Positions 23,908 to 32,573 of a stretch of DNA of 64,000 bases are shown one piece after another. Numbering within the stretch: the stretch's first letter is position 1; each line of letters starts with the position of its first letter. The notes below the pieces were generated by a model. The model did not search any database and was not told the origin of the DNA. It saw only the letters and a list, made by a program, of their open reading frames with translations. A program made the translations under genes and the position numbers. Location: positions 24,412-88,411 of the forward strand of contig CACWXL010000018.1 in assembly GCA_902764825.1 (NCBI GenBank), written 5' to 3'. The stretch comes from Oscillospiraceae bacterium (GTDB lineage: Bacteria > Bacillota > Clostridia > Saccharofermentanales > Saccharofermentanaceae).

Positions 23908-24944
23908 TCCGTCGCGTAGCACCATCTTCCGCCCGTGAGATTTCCGAAGAAATACTTCATAGATGCGGACTCGCTCATGATAAGGATCTTTCCGTCCTTG
24001 AATATGATCTCTTCTGCCATCGGCGGTGCGTCGAATGAAGCCACCTGTGTGGAACTGTCGAAAGCATAGACAGGTACGGCTATATCAGGTTCAACTCCGC
24101 CCGAATTTACTCTCCCCGCGATTTTTACAGGTTCACTGCCTGAAATGTCATAGCATCTGACCGTTGACTTGGGGGTGCCGTAAGACTGGGATATCCAGAT
24201 CTTTCCGTCCCTGACAGTCATGCCCTGAACAAGATCCGGCATCGAATACATCTCAAAAGGCTTATTCGAGATACCGAAAGAAGAATCCTCATCATTGCTG
24301 AACTTATAAGCCCACGCTATTGCGCGGTTCTCTTCACCCGACTTTGTCGTGATCCAGTGCGATTCATCTGTCATGTAATTCGGATCCCTGTAGAACTCGC
24401 CGACGATCATGCGGTCATCGGAGAAGCAGATCCAGGCTACATTGATCTTGTCATTTAAGAACTTTGTTGAGAAACTTCCGAGCTTCTTTACTGTATCGCC
24501 GCTCTTTGCGGAAAGAACGTCATTCAGATTATAGACATTTATGCATGCGTCCTCGTCACCTGCTACGAAAAGGTACTCCCCGTGCGAAGCAAGACCGCCT
24601 GCATGAGGCTTGATGGGATTGCCGTTCTCGTCGCCCATGACAACATATCCTTCATCCTTGCCGCTTGTTCCGTCGACCCTGTAAATGCGTGACGGAGAGC
24701 CGTCCTTCTGATATCCGCAGATAAGATATGTGTCTACTGACGATACGTGATCCAGGCCCTGCGGCGTCATGTTGTCCATAAGGCCCGGTATTACAAAAGC
24801 CTTCTCAGAAGCCTTGTAATAACTGCTTACAGGCGCCCTGAAATAGATCCTTGCGCCGATCAGCACGATGGCTATGAGGGCAACTAATACCACCAGGATG
24901 GTGACTATGACTTTCTTTGCTTTAGATCCTGTCTTTTTGCTCAT
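23889..24944 (-). CDS. Membrane-anchored protein with probable beta-propeller ectodomain
   Basis: 351 residues, function not recognised. An N-terminal basic stretch (KKTGSKAKK) and one membrane helix (about 12-33, VTILVVLVALIAIVLIGARIYF) put the rest outside the cell. The ectodomain has blade-like repeats: QGLDHVSSVDTYLICGYQKD, PHAGGLASHGEYLFVAGDED, VQGMTVRDGKIWISQSYG and AEEIIFKDGKILIMSES, consistent with a beta-propeller. No catalytic motif seen. It lies downstream of mgtA, separated by an imperfect tandem repeat. Confidence 0.7.
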   Translation of the reverse strand: MSKKTGSKAKKVIVTILVVLVALIAIVLIGARIYFRAPVSSYYKASEKAFVIPGLMDNMTPQGLDHVSSVDTYLICGYQKDGSPSRIYRVDGTSGKDEGYVVMGDENGNPIKPHAGGLASHGEYLFVAGDEDACINVYNLNDVLSAKSGDTVKKLGSFSTKFLNDKINVAWICFSDDRMIVGEFYRDPNYMTDESHWITTKSGEENRAIAWAYKFSNDEDSSFGISNKPFEMYSMPDLVQGMTVRDGKIWISQSYGTPKSTVRCYDISGSEPVKIAGRVNSGGVEPDIAVPVYAFDSSTQVASFDAPPMAEEIIFKDGKILIMSESASMKYFFGNLTGGRWCYATDVGKLV

Positions 24945-24984
24945 GGCGGGACGCCTCCATCTGATTTATGCTTTGTATTGTACC

Positions 24985-25101
24985 AAATCCAGGCAAAACT
25001 CTAGGCGGCGCCTGGAATTCCGCCCGGAAAATGGCCCAAAAGCGGTCAAAATCCAGGCAAAAATCTAGGCGGCGCCCGGAATTCCGCCTGGAAAACGGCC
25101 A
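24985..25101. repeat. Imperfect tandem repeat, period 64 bp, two copies
   Basis: Units begin at 24985 and 25049. Both share AAATCCAGGCAAAA, TCTAGGCGGCGCC, GGAATTCCGCC and GGAAAA-GGCC with few differences. Each carries palindromes GGCGCC and GGAATTCC and can fold as GGCGG / CCGCC. It lies in the gap between the mgtA terminator and the anchored propeller-like gene. Confidence 0.85.
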
Positions 25102-25118
25102 TCAGCCATCCCGCTTCA

Positions 25119-25149
25119 ATAAAGCAGCGCCCCCGAACCGGAGGCGCCA
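25119..25149 (-). terminator. Terminator of mgtA
   Basis: On the minus strand GCGCCTCC pairs with GGGGGCGC (plus 25127-25147) around a 5-nt loop, followed by TGCTTTATT, 26 bp after the mgtA stop. Confidence 0.7.
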
Positions 25150-25174
25150 GCTTAAGTCTCACATTTTTATCAGA

Positions 25175-27799
25175 TCAATACCAGTCCTTGTGTCTCTTGA
25201 TGTAGATGACTTTCATGATCTGCGCGAAAACCATGTAGACTACCATGAGTATCGCAAGCCAGAGCATGTAGCTTATGGGCATTGTCGGAAGATCGAAAAG
25301 CGCAGACAGTCCGGTAAATCCGATTATCAGCGTAACCGCAATGACAGCAAGTGTCGAGAGCGTCAATTGGATCGATGCCCTGTCGCCGATGAACGGGAGC
25401 TTCGGCGTTCTGATCGTGTGGATTACCATCGTCTGTGAGATGACGCCGAACATAAACCAGCCGCACTGGAAGTAGCCGGCCATATCGGGATTGTTGTATC
25501 CGAAGATGAACCACAGTACGAGGAAGCACAGAACGTCAAGTACAGTACTCAAAAGACCGAAGGATACCATGAAGCCCTTGATGCCTCCGAGGTCCCATTT
25601 CTTGGGCTTCTCGATGTACTTGGATTCGACGTGGTCGAAAGGCATGCCGAGCTGTGCGAAGTCGTTTAAGAGGTTCTGCACGAGGATGTGTACAGGGAGC
25701 ATCGGCAGGAACGGTAAGAAGATACTTGCGATGAGTACCGAGAACATGTTTCCGAAGTTGCCTGAGACGGACATCTTTAAGTACTTGGACATGTTCGCAA
25801 ATGTGGAACGGCCTTCGACAACGCCTTCATCCAATACCATGAGGTCCTTTTCGAGGAGGATGATATCGGCGACCTCTTTCGCGATATCTACTGCGTTATC
25901 GACGGAGATACCGATATCTGCCTGCTTTAAGGGCAAGCTGTCGTTGATGCCGTCACCCATGTAGCCTACGGTGTGGCCGTTAGCCTGGAACATCTTGACT
26001 ACACGCTGCTTCTGATAAGGTGAGAGCTTGGAGAAGATGTCGCACTTCTCGCATGCTTCCCTTAACTCGTCGTCAGTCATTGCTTCGATCTTGGCACCGG
26101 TAAGAGACATCTCAGTTGAGAAGCCGAGTCTGCCGCAGATATTGATGGCAACGCCTTCCGAGTCGCCCGTAAGGACTATCGTGCGTACGCCGTTCTTTCT
26201 CAATGCGTTGATGGCTTCGCCTGCAGATTCCTTCGGCGGATCTAAGAAGCCGACGAATCCGATCAATACCATCTCGCTCTCGTCCTGAACGCCGAAGACA
26301 TCGACGCCGTGAACGTTATTCTTCTGTGCTACGGCGATAACACGGATGCCTTCGAGATTGTTCTCTTCGGCGATCTTTTTCGCATTCGCCTTAAGCTCGT
26401 CAGTAATGTCCTTAACTTCACCGTCGATCTCGATGAAGGAGCAGATCGATAAGATCTCTTCAACGGCACCTTTTGTGATGAGCTGACGCTTGCCGTTCTT
26501 GTCCTTTAATACAACGCTCATTCTGCGGCGCGTAAAGTCGAACGGGATCTCGTCTTCTCTTACATAAGCTTCCTTAAGGTAAGAGAGGTCTTCTTTCTCG
26601 CCGCGGCTGATGATGGCAACGTCCATGAGGTTCTTAAGGCCTGTCTGGAAATAGCTGTTGAGGAATGCGTGTCTTAAGATACGCTTGTCTTCACGGCCGA
26701 GAACGTCCATGTATTTCTCGAGGATGATCTCGTCCTGCGTGAGCGTACCGGTCTTATCGGTACAGAAGACGTCCATCTCACCGAAGGTCTGGATGGCGCC
26801 CAAGCGCTTAACGATGGTCTTCTTGCGGGACATGTTGATAGCGCCCCTTGCAAGTGAGGAGTTCATGATAACAGGCAGCATCTCCGGCATGATTCCTACT
26901 GCGATCGTGATGCCGAACATGAGGGATTCGAGCCAGCCGCCCCTGCCCTTGGTGATGAAGTTGGCGATGAAGATGACAGGAACCGTTATGAGCATGAAGC
27001 GGATAAGGAGCTTGCTTACGGAATCGAGGTTTCTCTCGAATGCGCTCTTCTCCTCATAAGAGTTGAGGCTCTTTGCCATGCTTCCGAAATATGTATCTCC
27101 GCCTGTCAAAAGGATGATGGCCTTGGCGCTTCCCGATACGATGTTGGATCCCATGAATCCGATATTTGCAAGGTCTGTGACGCCGACGTTCTTATCGCTT
27201 GTCGTAAACTTCTCCACGGGGTTGCTCTCACCCGTGAGCTGAGACTGGTCGATGAAGAGGTCCTTTGTCTCGATGAATCTTACATCGCCCGGGATCATGT
27301 CTCCTGATGCGAGCTTAACGATGTCGCCGGGAACAAGCTCTTCGATATCAACTTCGATCTCGACGTCGTTACGGATAACATCGAGCTTGGTGGTGATCAT
27401 GCCCTGCAGCTTCTTTGCTGCGTTGTTGGATTTCTCTTCCTGAATGAAAGATATCGTCGCGGAAATTATGATTACCGCAACGAGCATGATGAATGTTGCA
27501 AAAGACGGTTCATCAGCAAGCACTACATCGGTCGCGAATGTGATCATCGCAACGATCAGGAGCACGATGTTGAACGGGTTGATTACCGCATCCTTGATGC
27601 GTACGGCAAGGTTCTTTTCTTTGCCGAAATCAATGATGTTCCTTCCGTATTCTTCAAGACGGTCAGCAGCCTGAACAGGGTCAAGACCGTACTCGTCAGT
27701 CTGATACTTCTCGAAAAGGGCCTTTCGCTCCAAACCGCTCAGTTCAAGCAAAGTCTTCTCGACTTCATTGCGGCGTTCGGGGTTTTCCTTCTTTTTCAT
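25175..27799 (-). CDS. mgtA: Magnesium-translocating P-type ATPase MgtA
   Basis: P3B-type ATPase importing Mg2+ at the expense of ATP. 874 residues, normal length. Motifs in order: TGES actuator loop (QSQLTGESNPVEKF), phosphorylation site CTDKTGTLT, nucleotide-binding domain (KGAVEEI), hinge GDGINDSLPLKQADIGISVD, and about ten membrane helices including the C-terminal group. AGGAGATTGGCATG sets the start. It is monocistronic with its own terminator. No structured leader like that of mgtE was seen in the 66 bp up to the next terminator. Confidence 0.96.
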   Translation of the reverse strand: MKKKENPERRNEVEKTLLELSGLERKALFEKYQTDEYGLDPVQAADRLEEYGRNIIDFGKEKNLAVRIKDAVINPFNIVLLIVAMITFATDVVLADEPSFATFIMLVAVIIISATISFIQEEKSNNAAKKLQGMITTKLDVIRNDVEIEVDIEELVPGDIVKLASGDMIPGDVRFIETKDLFIDQSQLTGESNPVEKFTTSDKNVGVTDLANIGFMGSNIVSGSAKAIILLTGGDTYFGSMAKSLNSYEEKSAFERNLDSVSKLLIRFMLITVPVIFIANFITKGRGGWLESLMFGITIAVGIMPEMLPVIMNSSLARGAINMSRKKTIVKRLGAIQTFGEMDVFCTDKTGTLTQDEIILEKYMDVLGREDKRILRHAFLNSYFQTGLKNLMDVAIISRGEKEDLSYLKEAYVREDEIPFDFTRRRMSVVLKDKNGKRQLITKGAVEEILSICSFIEIDGEVKDITDELKANAKKIAEENNLEGIRVIAVAQKNNVHGVDVFGVQDESEMVLIGFVGFLDPPKESAGEAINALRKNGVRTIVLTGDSEGVAINICGRLGFSTEMSLTGAKIEAMTDDELREACEKCDIFSKLSPYQKQRVVKMFQANGHTVGYMGDGINDSLPLKQADIGISVDNAVDIAKEVADIILLEKDLMVLDEGVVEGRSTFANMSKYLKMSVSGNFGNMFSVLIASIFLPFLPMLPVHILVQNLLNDFAQLGMPFDHVESKYIEKPKKWDLGGIKGFMVSFGLLSTVLDVLCFLVLWFIFGYNNPDMAGYFQCGWFMFGVISQTMVIHTIRTPKLPFIGDRASIQLTLSTLAVIAVTLIIGFTGLSALFDLPTMPISYMLWLAILMVVYMVFAQIMKVIYIKRHKDWY

Positions 27800-27865
27800 G
27801 CCAATCTCCTATGTTTATACATTGCAGAAATAATTATATTAAATATTCTTGTTTGTAACAATGAA

Positions 27866-27895
27866 AAAGCCGTCTTCCCTGCGGAAAACGGCTCT
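27866..27895 (-). terminator. Terminator downstream of the vanZ-like pseudogene
   Basis: On the minus strand AGCCGTTTTCC and GGAAGACGGCT form a stem with a GCAG loop and one mismatch-like pair, followed by TTTTT. It ends the vanZ-like transcript before mgtA. Confidence 0.8.
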
Positions 27896-27920
27896 TATTC
27901 ATAGCAGCCTGTCTTTATAC

Positions 27921-28420
27921 TTATCTTTGCTTAAGAACCCCGGGAAGGCTTGCCTTCCGCTTCCCCAGATTCTTTGCATAACGCACGATAACAAAAAGAA
28001 CGTAACCTGTGACAACGCCCAATGTATTCAGGATGAGATCGTCAACGTCAGACGTCCTGTCGGCAAACGGCAGCTGGAGTATCTCAATTGTCAGCGACAT
28101 GAGAAATCCGGTGCCCGCGACCTTGAAGAAAGTATCCAGGCGCTTATAGAGTACAGGCAGTAAGATTCCCGTCGGAACGAACATCAGGATATTGCCGAAC
28201 ACATTAAAGATCATGTGCGCCTCATTCTCGTAATCCAAAAGATACACAAACGGGATCAGATTGATCCTGCAGTTGAAGATCTCATTGATATGTACATCAG
28301 AATATGAAGCCTCTCGCGCTTCCAGTCGATCTTCTTATTGCGCAGACTGACCGCGGCCCTTACGAGCAGATATATGGCTGTATAGACCGCTGCTATGTAA
28401 ACATACGGTATAACTAACAT
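27921..28420 (-). pseudogene. VanZ-like membrane protein gene, frameshifted
   Basis: The C-terminal 108 codons (27921-28247) read as a VanZ-family protein: FNVFGNILMFVPTGILLPVLY, TIEILQLPF and DVDDLILNTLGVVTGYV. Going upstream the same frame continues as NEIFNCRINLIPFVYLL but meets no start codon. The ATG at 28420, with GGAG upstream, opens another frame (MLVIPYVYIAAVYTAIYLLV...) that ends at 28256. The two frames together give a VanZ-like N- and C-terminus, but the second membrane helix expected between them is short or missing, so a frameshift plus a small deletion is likely. VanZ-like proteins are linked to glycopeptide tolerance in some bacteria; here the gene is probably inactive. Confidence 0.7.
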
Positions 28421-28540
28421 TCCTATCATCTCCTAATATTTTTTGCGGCTGACCTATCCCCATAAGTCAGCTTGCGAATATTATAACGGACGGAGAATTA
28501 AAAGTTTGCGCAGAAATAGGGTAAACACATTAAGATTTCC

Positions 28541-29125
28541 TTAAGTTTTAAGCATAAACAGCCCGTGATGATTGCAGTAAGAATATATTTTCCTAATGCG
28601 GTTTTTCCTGAATCTCGTCTCACAAGGTCCTTCCGGATAGAACTTAACTAGCTGCACGCCCTGGTCTGAAACAGCCGCAAGAAATGAGATGTAGTGGTCC
28701 TTTGTCATCGGATGATCAACAGTCACATAGTATTCGTCTTCGATCGTCTCCACATTTATCCTGTGCTCATCATCACACTCTTCCGCATCCAATGGCGGCA
28801 GGGTTATTCCGCAGCAGCTGATAACCGCTTCGCCCGTTGCATGAATTACATTTCCGCACACGGGACAAACATAAAATCTTCCTCTGAGCATATTTGAAGA
28901 ACGGTTGCAGTTTTTGATGTCCTCACCCGAGAGCAGCTCTATCACAGAGATTCCCAGAGCCTTTGCGAGAGGCTCTATAAGGCTTACATCAGGAAAGCCC
29001 TGTCCTGTCTCCCATTTGCTAACAGCCTTGCTGCTGACATATACTTTTTCCGCAAGTTCTTCCTGCGTCATGTTCTTGTTTTCGCGGAGCTTTCTGATCA
29101 CCGCTCCGGTTACATATTTATCCAT
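28541..29125 (-). CDS. XRE-type HTH regulator fused to a desulfoferrodoxin-like domain
   Basis: 194 residues. Residues 5-65 are an XRE/Cro helix-turn-helix (TQEELAEKVYVSSKAVSKWE). Residues 84-110 form a desulforedoxin-like Fe site: Cys87, Cys90, Cys104, Cys105 (CPVC ... CC). Residues 118-190 match the superoxide reductase centre, with His121, His138 and His144 (DHPMTKDHYI) and Cys184 and His187 (YCNHHGLF). These correspond to the iron ligands of desulfoferrodoxin. The protein therefore joins DNA binding to a complete two-iron superoxide-reductase module, suggesting a redox- or superoxide-responsive regulator (inference). AAGGAGG precedes the ATG. It is divergent from the DMT transporter. Confidence 0.88.
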   Translation of the reverse strand: MDKYVTGAVIRKLRENKNMTQEELAEKVYVSSKAVSKWETGQGFPDVSLIEPLAKALGISVIELLSGEDIKNCNRSSNMLRGRFYVCPVCGNVIHATGEAVISCCGITLPPLDAEECDDEHRINVETIEDEYYVTVDHPMTKDHYISFLAAVSDQGVQLVKFYPEGPCETRFRKNRIRKIYSYCNHHGLFMLKT

Positions 29126-29207
29126 GACCTACCGCCTCCTTTACGCTAACAAAATAACACAGCGCGAAATACATTGTTACCCACGCTCCGTGGAGTCTTT
29201 TTGGTGC

Positions 29208-29213
29208 TATAAT
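29208..29213 (+). promoter_or_regulatory. Possible -10 box of a leaderless DMT transporter transcript
   Basis: TATAAT ends 8 bp before the ATG at 29222, so transcription would start about at the start codon. No -35 box with a fitting spacer is visible, and no ribosome site is present, so the call is tentative. Confidence 0.3.
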
Positions 29214-29221
29214 GCGTATCT

Positions 29222-30112
29222 ATGGGAAAAACAAGAAATTACACGGGCGACATCCTGATAATAATCGCGGGGCTTTTCTGGGGCAGCATGGGCATCTTCG
29301 TGCGCCATTTGAACGACCTCGGTTTTTCATCCATCCAGGTGGCATGCTTAAGACTGGTCACGGCAGGGATCCTTTTCGCGCTCATACTGCTCATAAAAGA
29401 TCCCAAAGGCTTTAAGCTCAGCCCCAAAGACATCCCGCTGTTCCTGGCTCTTGGTCTTGTGAGCATCCTGTTCTTTACATGCTGCTACTTCACCGCGATC
29501 CGATTGATGACGATGTCCACCGCGGCAATCCTTCTTTACACTTCTCCGATCTGGGTAATGATCCTCGCGATTATTTTCCTTAAGGAGAAATTCTCTATTC
29601 AAAAACTGATCGCGCTCGTGCTCGCATTTGCAGGCTGCGTTCTCGTATCCGGCTTCGGCGGCAAAGTAACAGTTGTCGGCATTCTCGTAGGCTTGGGGTC
29701 CGGTCTTGGCTACGGACTTTACAGCATCTTCGGAACATTTGCGCTGAAGAAATATTCGCCTTATACGGTCACCTGCTATACGTTCCTGATCGCAGGTTTA
29801 GGATCGATATTCGTTGCCAACCCTGCCGACATGCTCTCGAAAATCTCCGCCGTCGATAACAAGCTTTCCCTCTTCGGATTCGTGCTCTTAACGGCAGTCG
29901 TTACCGCAGTCATTCCGTTCCTTCTCTACACATTAGGTCTTAACAAGACTACCGCCGGAAGAGCTGCAGTGCTTGCGACAGTTGAGCCTGCGGCGGCAAC
30001 GCTTTTCGGGTTCTTCGTAATGGGAGAAAAGGTCGGGATCATCGCTGTTGTCGGAATACTTCTGGTTTTCGCGGCGATCGTAATACTCAGCTTAAAAACG
30101 AAAGCTGCCTGA
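29222..30112 (+). CDS. EamA/DMT-superfamily transporter
   Basis: 296 residues, ten predicted helices in two EamA repeats (about 10-145 and 150-292), as in RhaT/YdcZ-type exporters of metabolites. First helix IIAGLFWGSMGIFVRHL and last repeat AVLATVEPAAATLFGFFVMGE are characteristic. Substrate unknown. There is no ribosome site before the ATG; a TATAAT at 29208-29213 lies only 8 bp upstream, so the mRNA may be leaderless. Convergent with the histidine kinase gene. Confidence 0.88.
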   Translation: MGKTRNYTGDILIIIAGLFWGSMGIFVRHLNDLGFSSIQVACLRLVTAGILFALILLIKDPKGFKLSPKDIPLFLALGLVSILFFTCCYFTAIRLMTMSTAAILLYTSPIWVMILAIIFLKEKFSIQKLIALVLAFAGCVLVSGFGGKVTVVGILVGLGSGLGYGLYSIFGTFALKKYSPYTVTCYTFLIAGLGSIFVANPADMLSKISAVDNKLSLFGFVLLTAVVTAVIPFLLYTLGLNKTTAGRAAVLATVEPAAATLFGFFVMGEKVGIIAVVGILLVFAAIVILSLKTKAA

Positions 30113-30138
30113 CAGTCACCCTTCCAAGCGGGCACTCT

Positions 30139-31785
30139 TTAAGGCTTGAAATCTACTCTTGCACAAAACTCGTCTGGCTCTGATGAGAGCTCAAGCTTAT
30201 AACCTAGCATCGAAAGGTTGTTGTCTGCAATAGCCAATCCCAATCCGGCACCTTTATTCCCTCTGGAATCATCACCTTTGACAAAAGGTCTTTTGAGCGA
30301 ATCAGCGTCATCGTATGACTTGTCAGATTTATTAGTTATCGTAAGTGCTTCCCGGCTGATGAATATATCTACAACACTTCCTTTTTTACCATGTCTGTCA
30401 CAATTCGAAAGGAGATTCATTATCACCTGAGTAAAGATCTTTTTGTCTGTCGTAAGGATAACATCTTCACCTTCTATCTCTGCTTTAATGCCGGGAAACT
30501 CTTTCAGGCTTTCGGTAACCAATTCCTTTACGCTTAATTCTTCTTTAGTAAGGTTTATCTGTCCGGACTCGCTTCGTGAAAGAAGCAGGATATCTCCGAT
30601 CATGTGATCCATAGCCACAACCTTCTCGCTGAGGTTTTTTGTGTATTCAACAACTTTATCCGGCTCTTTCGACGATTCCTCAAGATTCTCAAGATAAAAC
30701 ATCATCGCTGATAAAGGGGTCTTAAGATCATGTGCCATAGCTTCTGTTGTCTTGATCCGGTACTCGAAGATCTTCCAGACCGTTTTATCTCTCTGATATT
30801 TAACAACCGAGAGAATGAGCGCCATTATTACCGCAAATATTATGGCGATTATAGGAATCGCTATCGATGATGCCGGCGCGAGTTCAAAGAGAGACATTCC
30901 CTTTATGGGACTGAATCCGATTGCTAAGGGATATTTTTTATTGCCGTTGTTAAACTCATTCAGTTCGATTGTGCGCGGAAAATTCTTTTCATCCGGATCG
31001 AGCACATCATATTCAGATATATCTTTTGATGACAGATCCGAATCCATTCTGTAGTTAACAGAATAATAATGCAGCCAGTAATTGTCACCGGCACCATAAA
31101 ACTCAAACCCTTTTGTATCAACAGGGGTGCAGTCCACTTCATATGTTTTGCCGTGGAAACTGATCTCAACTATACCGGGAATAAAGGTGTGCTTTTCGCG
31201 ATTGACATACAGGGTTCTTGGCTGGTAATTGACCTCGGGATCAATGATTCCCATATAACAGCCAAGTTTTATAAGCGGATCATATGCATATTTTTCAATA
31301 TTCGAACTTATTCTCTTAAAACTAATCTTCCCATCCATATATTTATCTATCGGGTCAAAATATGAAATGTCTTCAATGAAGAAGATATCTTGATGCTCTT
31401 TGCCCTCGGCCGGAAGAATGATATATGCAGTATCTTTATCGGAAGCGAATTTCAGATCTCTTATTTGAGCTTCAACATAGTTGTAATCGACCGACTGATA
31501 TATGGACAGCCGAATTTTGAAAAGATCCTGCTGAAATAAATAATCTTCGCTTTCCGGATCTGTTTCATATAATACCTTTGCCTCTTCCAGCACTCTATTC
31601 CTGTAGAGCTTATTTGTCTGACATCTTTGGTCCCATATGTAGTTGTCCAACTCCAATATAGTAATCAATGCTATTACTGAAAAAACACCTAACCAGATGA
31701 GAAACCTCTTTATAAAGATCTTCCCGAATCTCGGTTCGATAATAGATCCTTTTATACTCTTGCCTCTTCGAATGCCGCTGATCAT
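30139..31785 (-). CDS. Sensor histidine kinase
   Basis: 548 residues. First membrane helix near 28-46, a periplasm-side sensing domain of about 240 residues with no family match I recognise, second helix near 300-325, then HisKA with the H-box AMAHDLKTPLSAMMFY and a HATPase domain (N-box VIMNLLSNCDRHGK, G-box DSRGNKGAGLGLAI). It phosphorylates the OmpR-type regulator encoded directly upstream. Its ATG overlaps the regulator's stop (ATGA), and a GGAGG site lies within the end of the regulator gene. The signal is unknown. Confidence 0.9.
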   Translation of the reverse strand: MISGIRRGKSIKGSIIEPRFGKIFIKRFLIWLGVFSVIALITILELDNYIWDQRCQTNKLYRNRVLEEAKVLYETDPESEDYLFQQDLFKIRLSIYQSVDYNYVEAQIRDLKFASDKDTAYIILPAEGKEHQDIFFIEDISYFDPIDKYMDGKISFKRISSNIEKYAYDPLIKLGCYMGIIDPEVNYQPRTLYVNREKHTFIPGIVEISFHGKTYEVDCTPVDTKGFEFYGAGDNYWLHYYSVNYRMDSDLSSKDISEYDVLDPDEKNFPRTIELNEFNNGNKKYPLAIGFSPIKGMSLFELAPASSIAIPIIAIIFAVIMALILSVVKYQRDKTVWKIFEYRIKTTEAMAHDLKTPLSAMMFYLENLEESSKEPDKVVEYTKNLSEKVVAMDHMIGDILLLSRSESGQINLTKEELSVKELVTESLKEFPGIKAEIEGEDVILTTDKKIFTQVIMNLLSNCDRHGKKGSVVDIFISREALTITNKSDKSYDDADSLKRPFVKGDDSRGNKGAGLGLAIADNNLSMLGYKLELSSEPDEFCARVDFKP

Positions 31786-32450
31786 GAGATTTTGTAACCT
31801 CCCCCGATTACAGTCTTGATCGCTCCTCCATAGCTTCCCAGACTCTTTCTGAGCTTCTTGATCTGACTGTCAACAACACGGTCAGTGCCATCAAAGCCGA
31901 CGCCCCACACCATGTCTAAAAGTCTGTTCCTATCGAGAACGATACCTTTGTTCTCCATTAAAACCTTGAGGAGGAAATATTCTTTGGGTGCAAGTTTAAC
32001 CTCGTTTCCGCCGGCTTCAACGTCCATACGGAGCGGATATAATCTGATGTCACCGCACTCGATAACAACTTCTCTTGTCAGCTCTGCCTCCGTCCTGCTC
32101 AGAAGTGCCAGACACTTGGCATACAAGACCTTGGGCGAAAACGGTTTGACCATATATTCGTCAGCTCCGATCTCATAACCTTTAAGGATGTTGTCTTCAT
32201 TTCCGAGTGCCGTCAGGAATACTATCGGACATCTGCTCTTGTTACGGAGTGCTTTGCATATTTCAAATCCGTTTGGTCCGGGAAGCATGATATCCAGTAT
32301 CGCTATATCGAAATCTTTTTCGTCTATGAGTCTCATAGCACCGGTGCCGTCCGTTGCAGTGTAAACGTCAAAAGAACCCTTGTTCCTGAAATAACCGGCA
32401 ACAAGCGCAAGCAGCTCTTCATTATCTTCAACGACTAAGATCCTGACCAT
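31782..32450 (-). CDS. OmpR/PhoB-family response regulator
   Basis: 222 residues. Receiver domain 1-118 with acidic pair VVEDNEE, phospho-acceptor Asp in DIAILDIMLPGPNG, switch Thr in FLTALG and Lys in VKPFSPK. C-terminal winged helix 128-222 (LAPKEYFLLKVLMENKG, DSQIKKLRKSLGSYG). Partner of the kinase that overlaps its 3' end. Start with AAGGAGGG. The operon targets are not visible in the window. Confidence 0.93.
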   Translation of the reverse strand: MVRILVVEDNEELLALVAGYFRNKGSFDVYTATDGTGAMRLIDEKDFDIAILDIMLPGPNGFEICKALRNKSRCPIVFLTALGNEDNILKGYEIGADEYMVKPFSPKVLYAKCLALLSRTEAELTREVVIECGDIRLYPLRMDVEAGGNEVKLAPKEYFLLKVLMENKGIVLDRNRLLDMVWGVGFDGTDRVVDSQIKKLRKSLGSYGGAIKTVIGGGYKIS

Positions 32451-32573
32451 CTGAATTCCCTCCTTGAGGAAATACTACATTACACATGTGACCGTTATAT
32501 GACCAAAATCAGATTTCATCCGGTGAGATCAGAAAACTGACAGCATCAAAAGCCTGCATCTGGTTCATATCCC

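Noticed and set aside
24985..25101. CRISPR array
   Set aside because: Only two imperfect copies, no unique spacer of constant length and no cas genes.
29212..29415. 67-codon plus-strand ORF starting 10 bp before the DMT transporter
   Set aside because: It lies in another frame inside the transporter gene and shows no domain.
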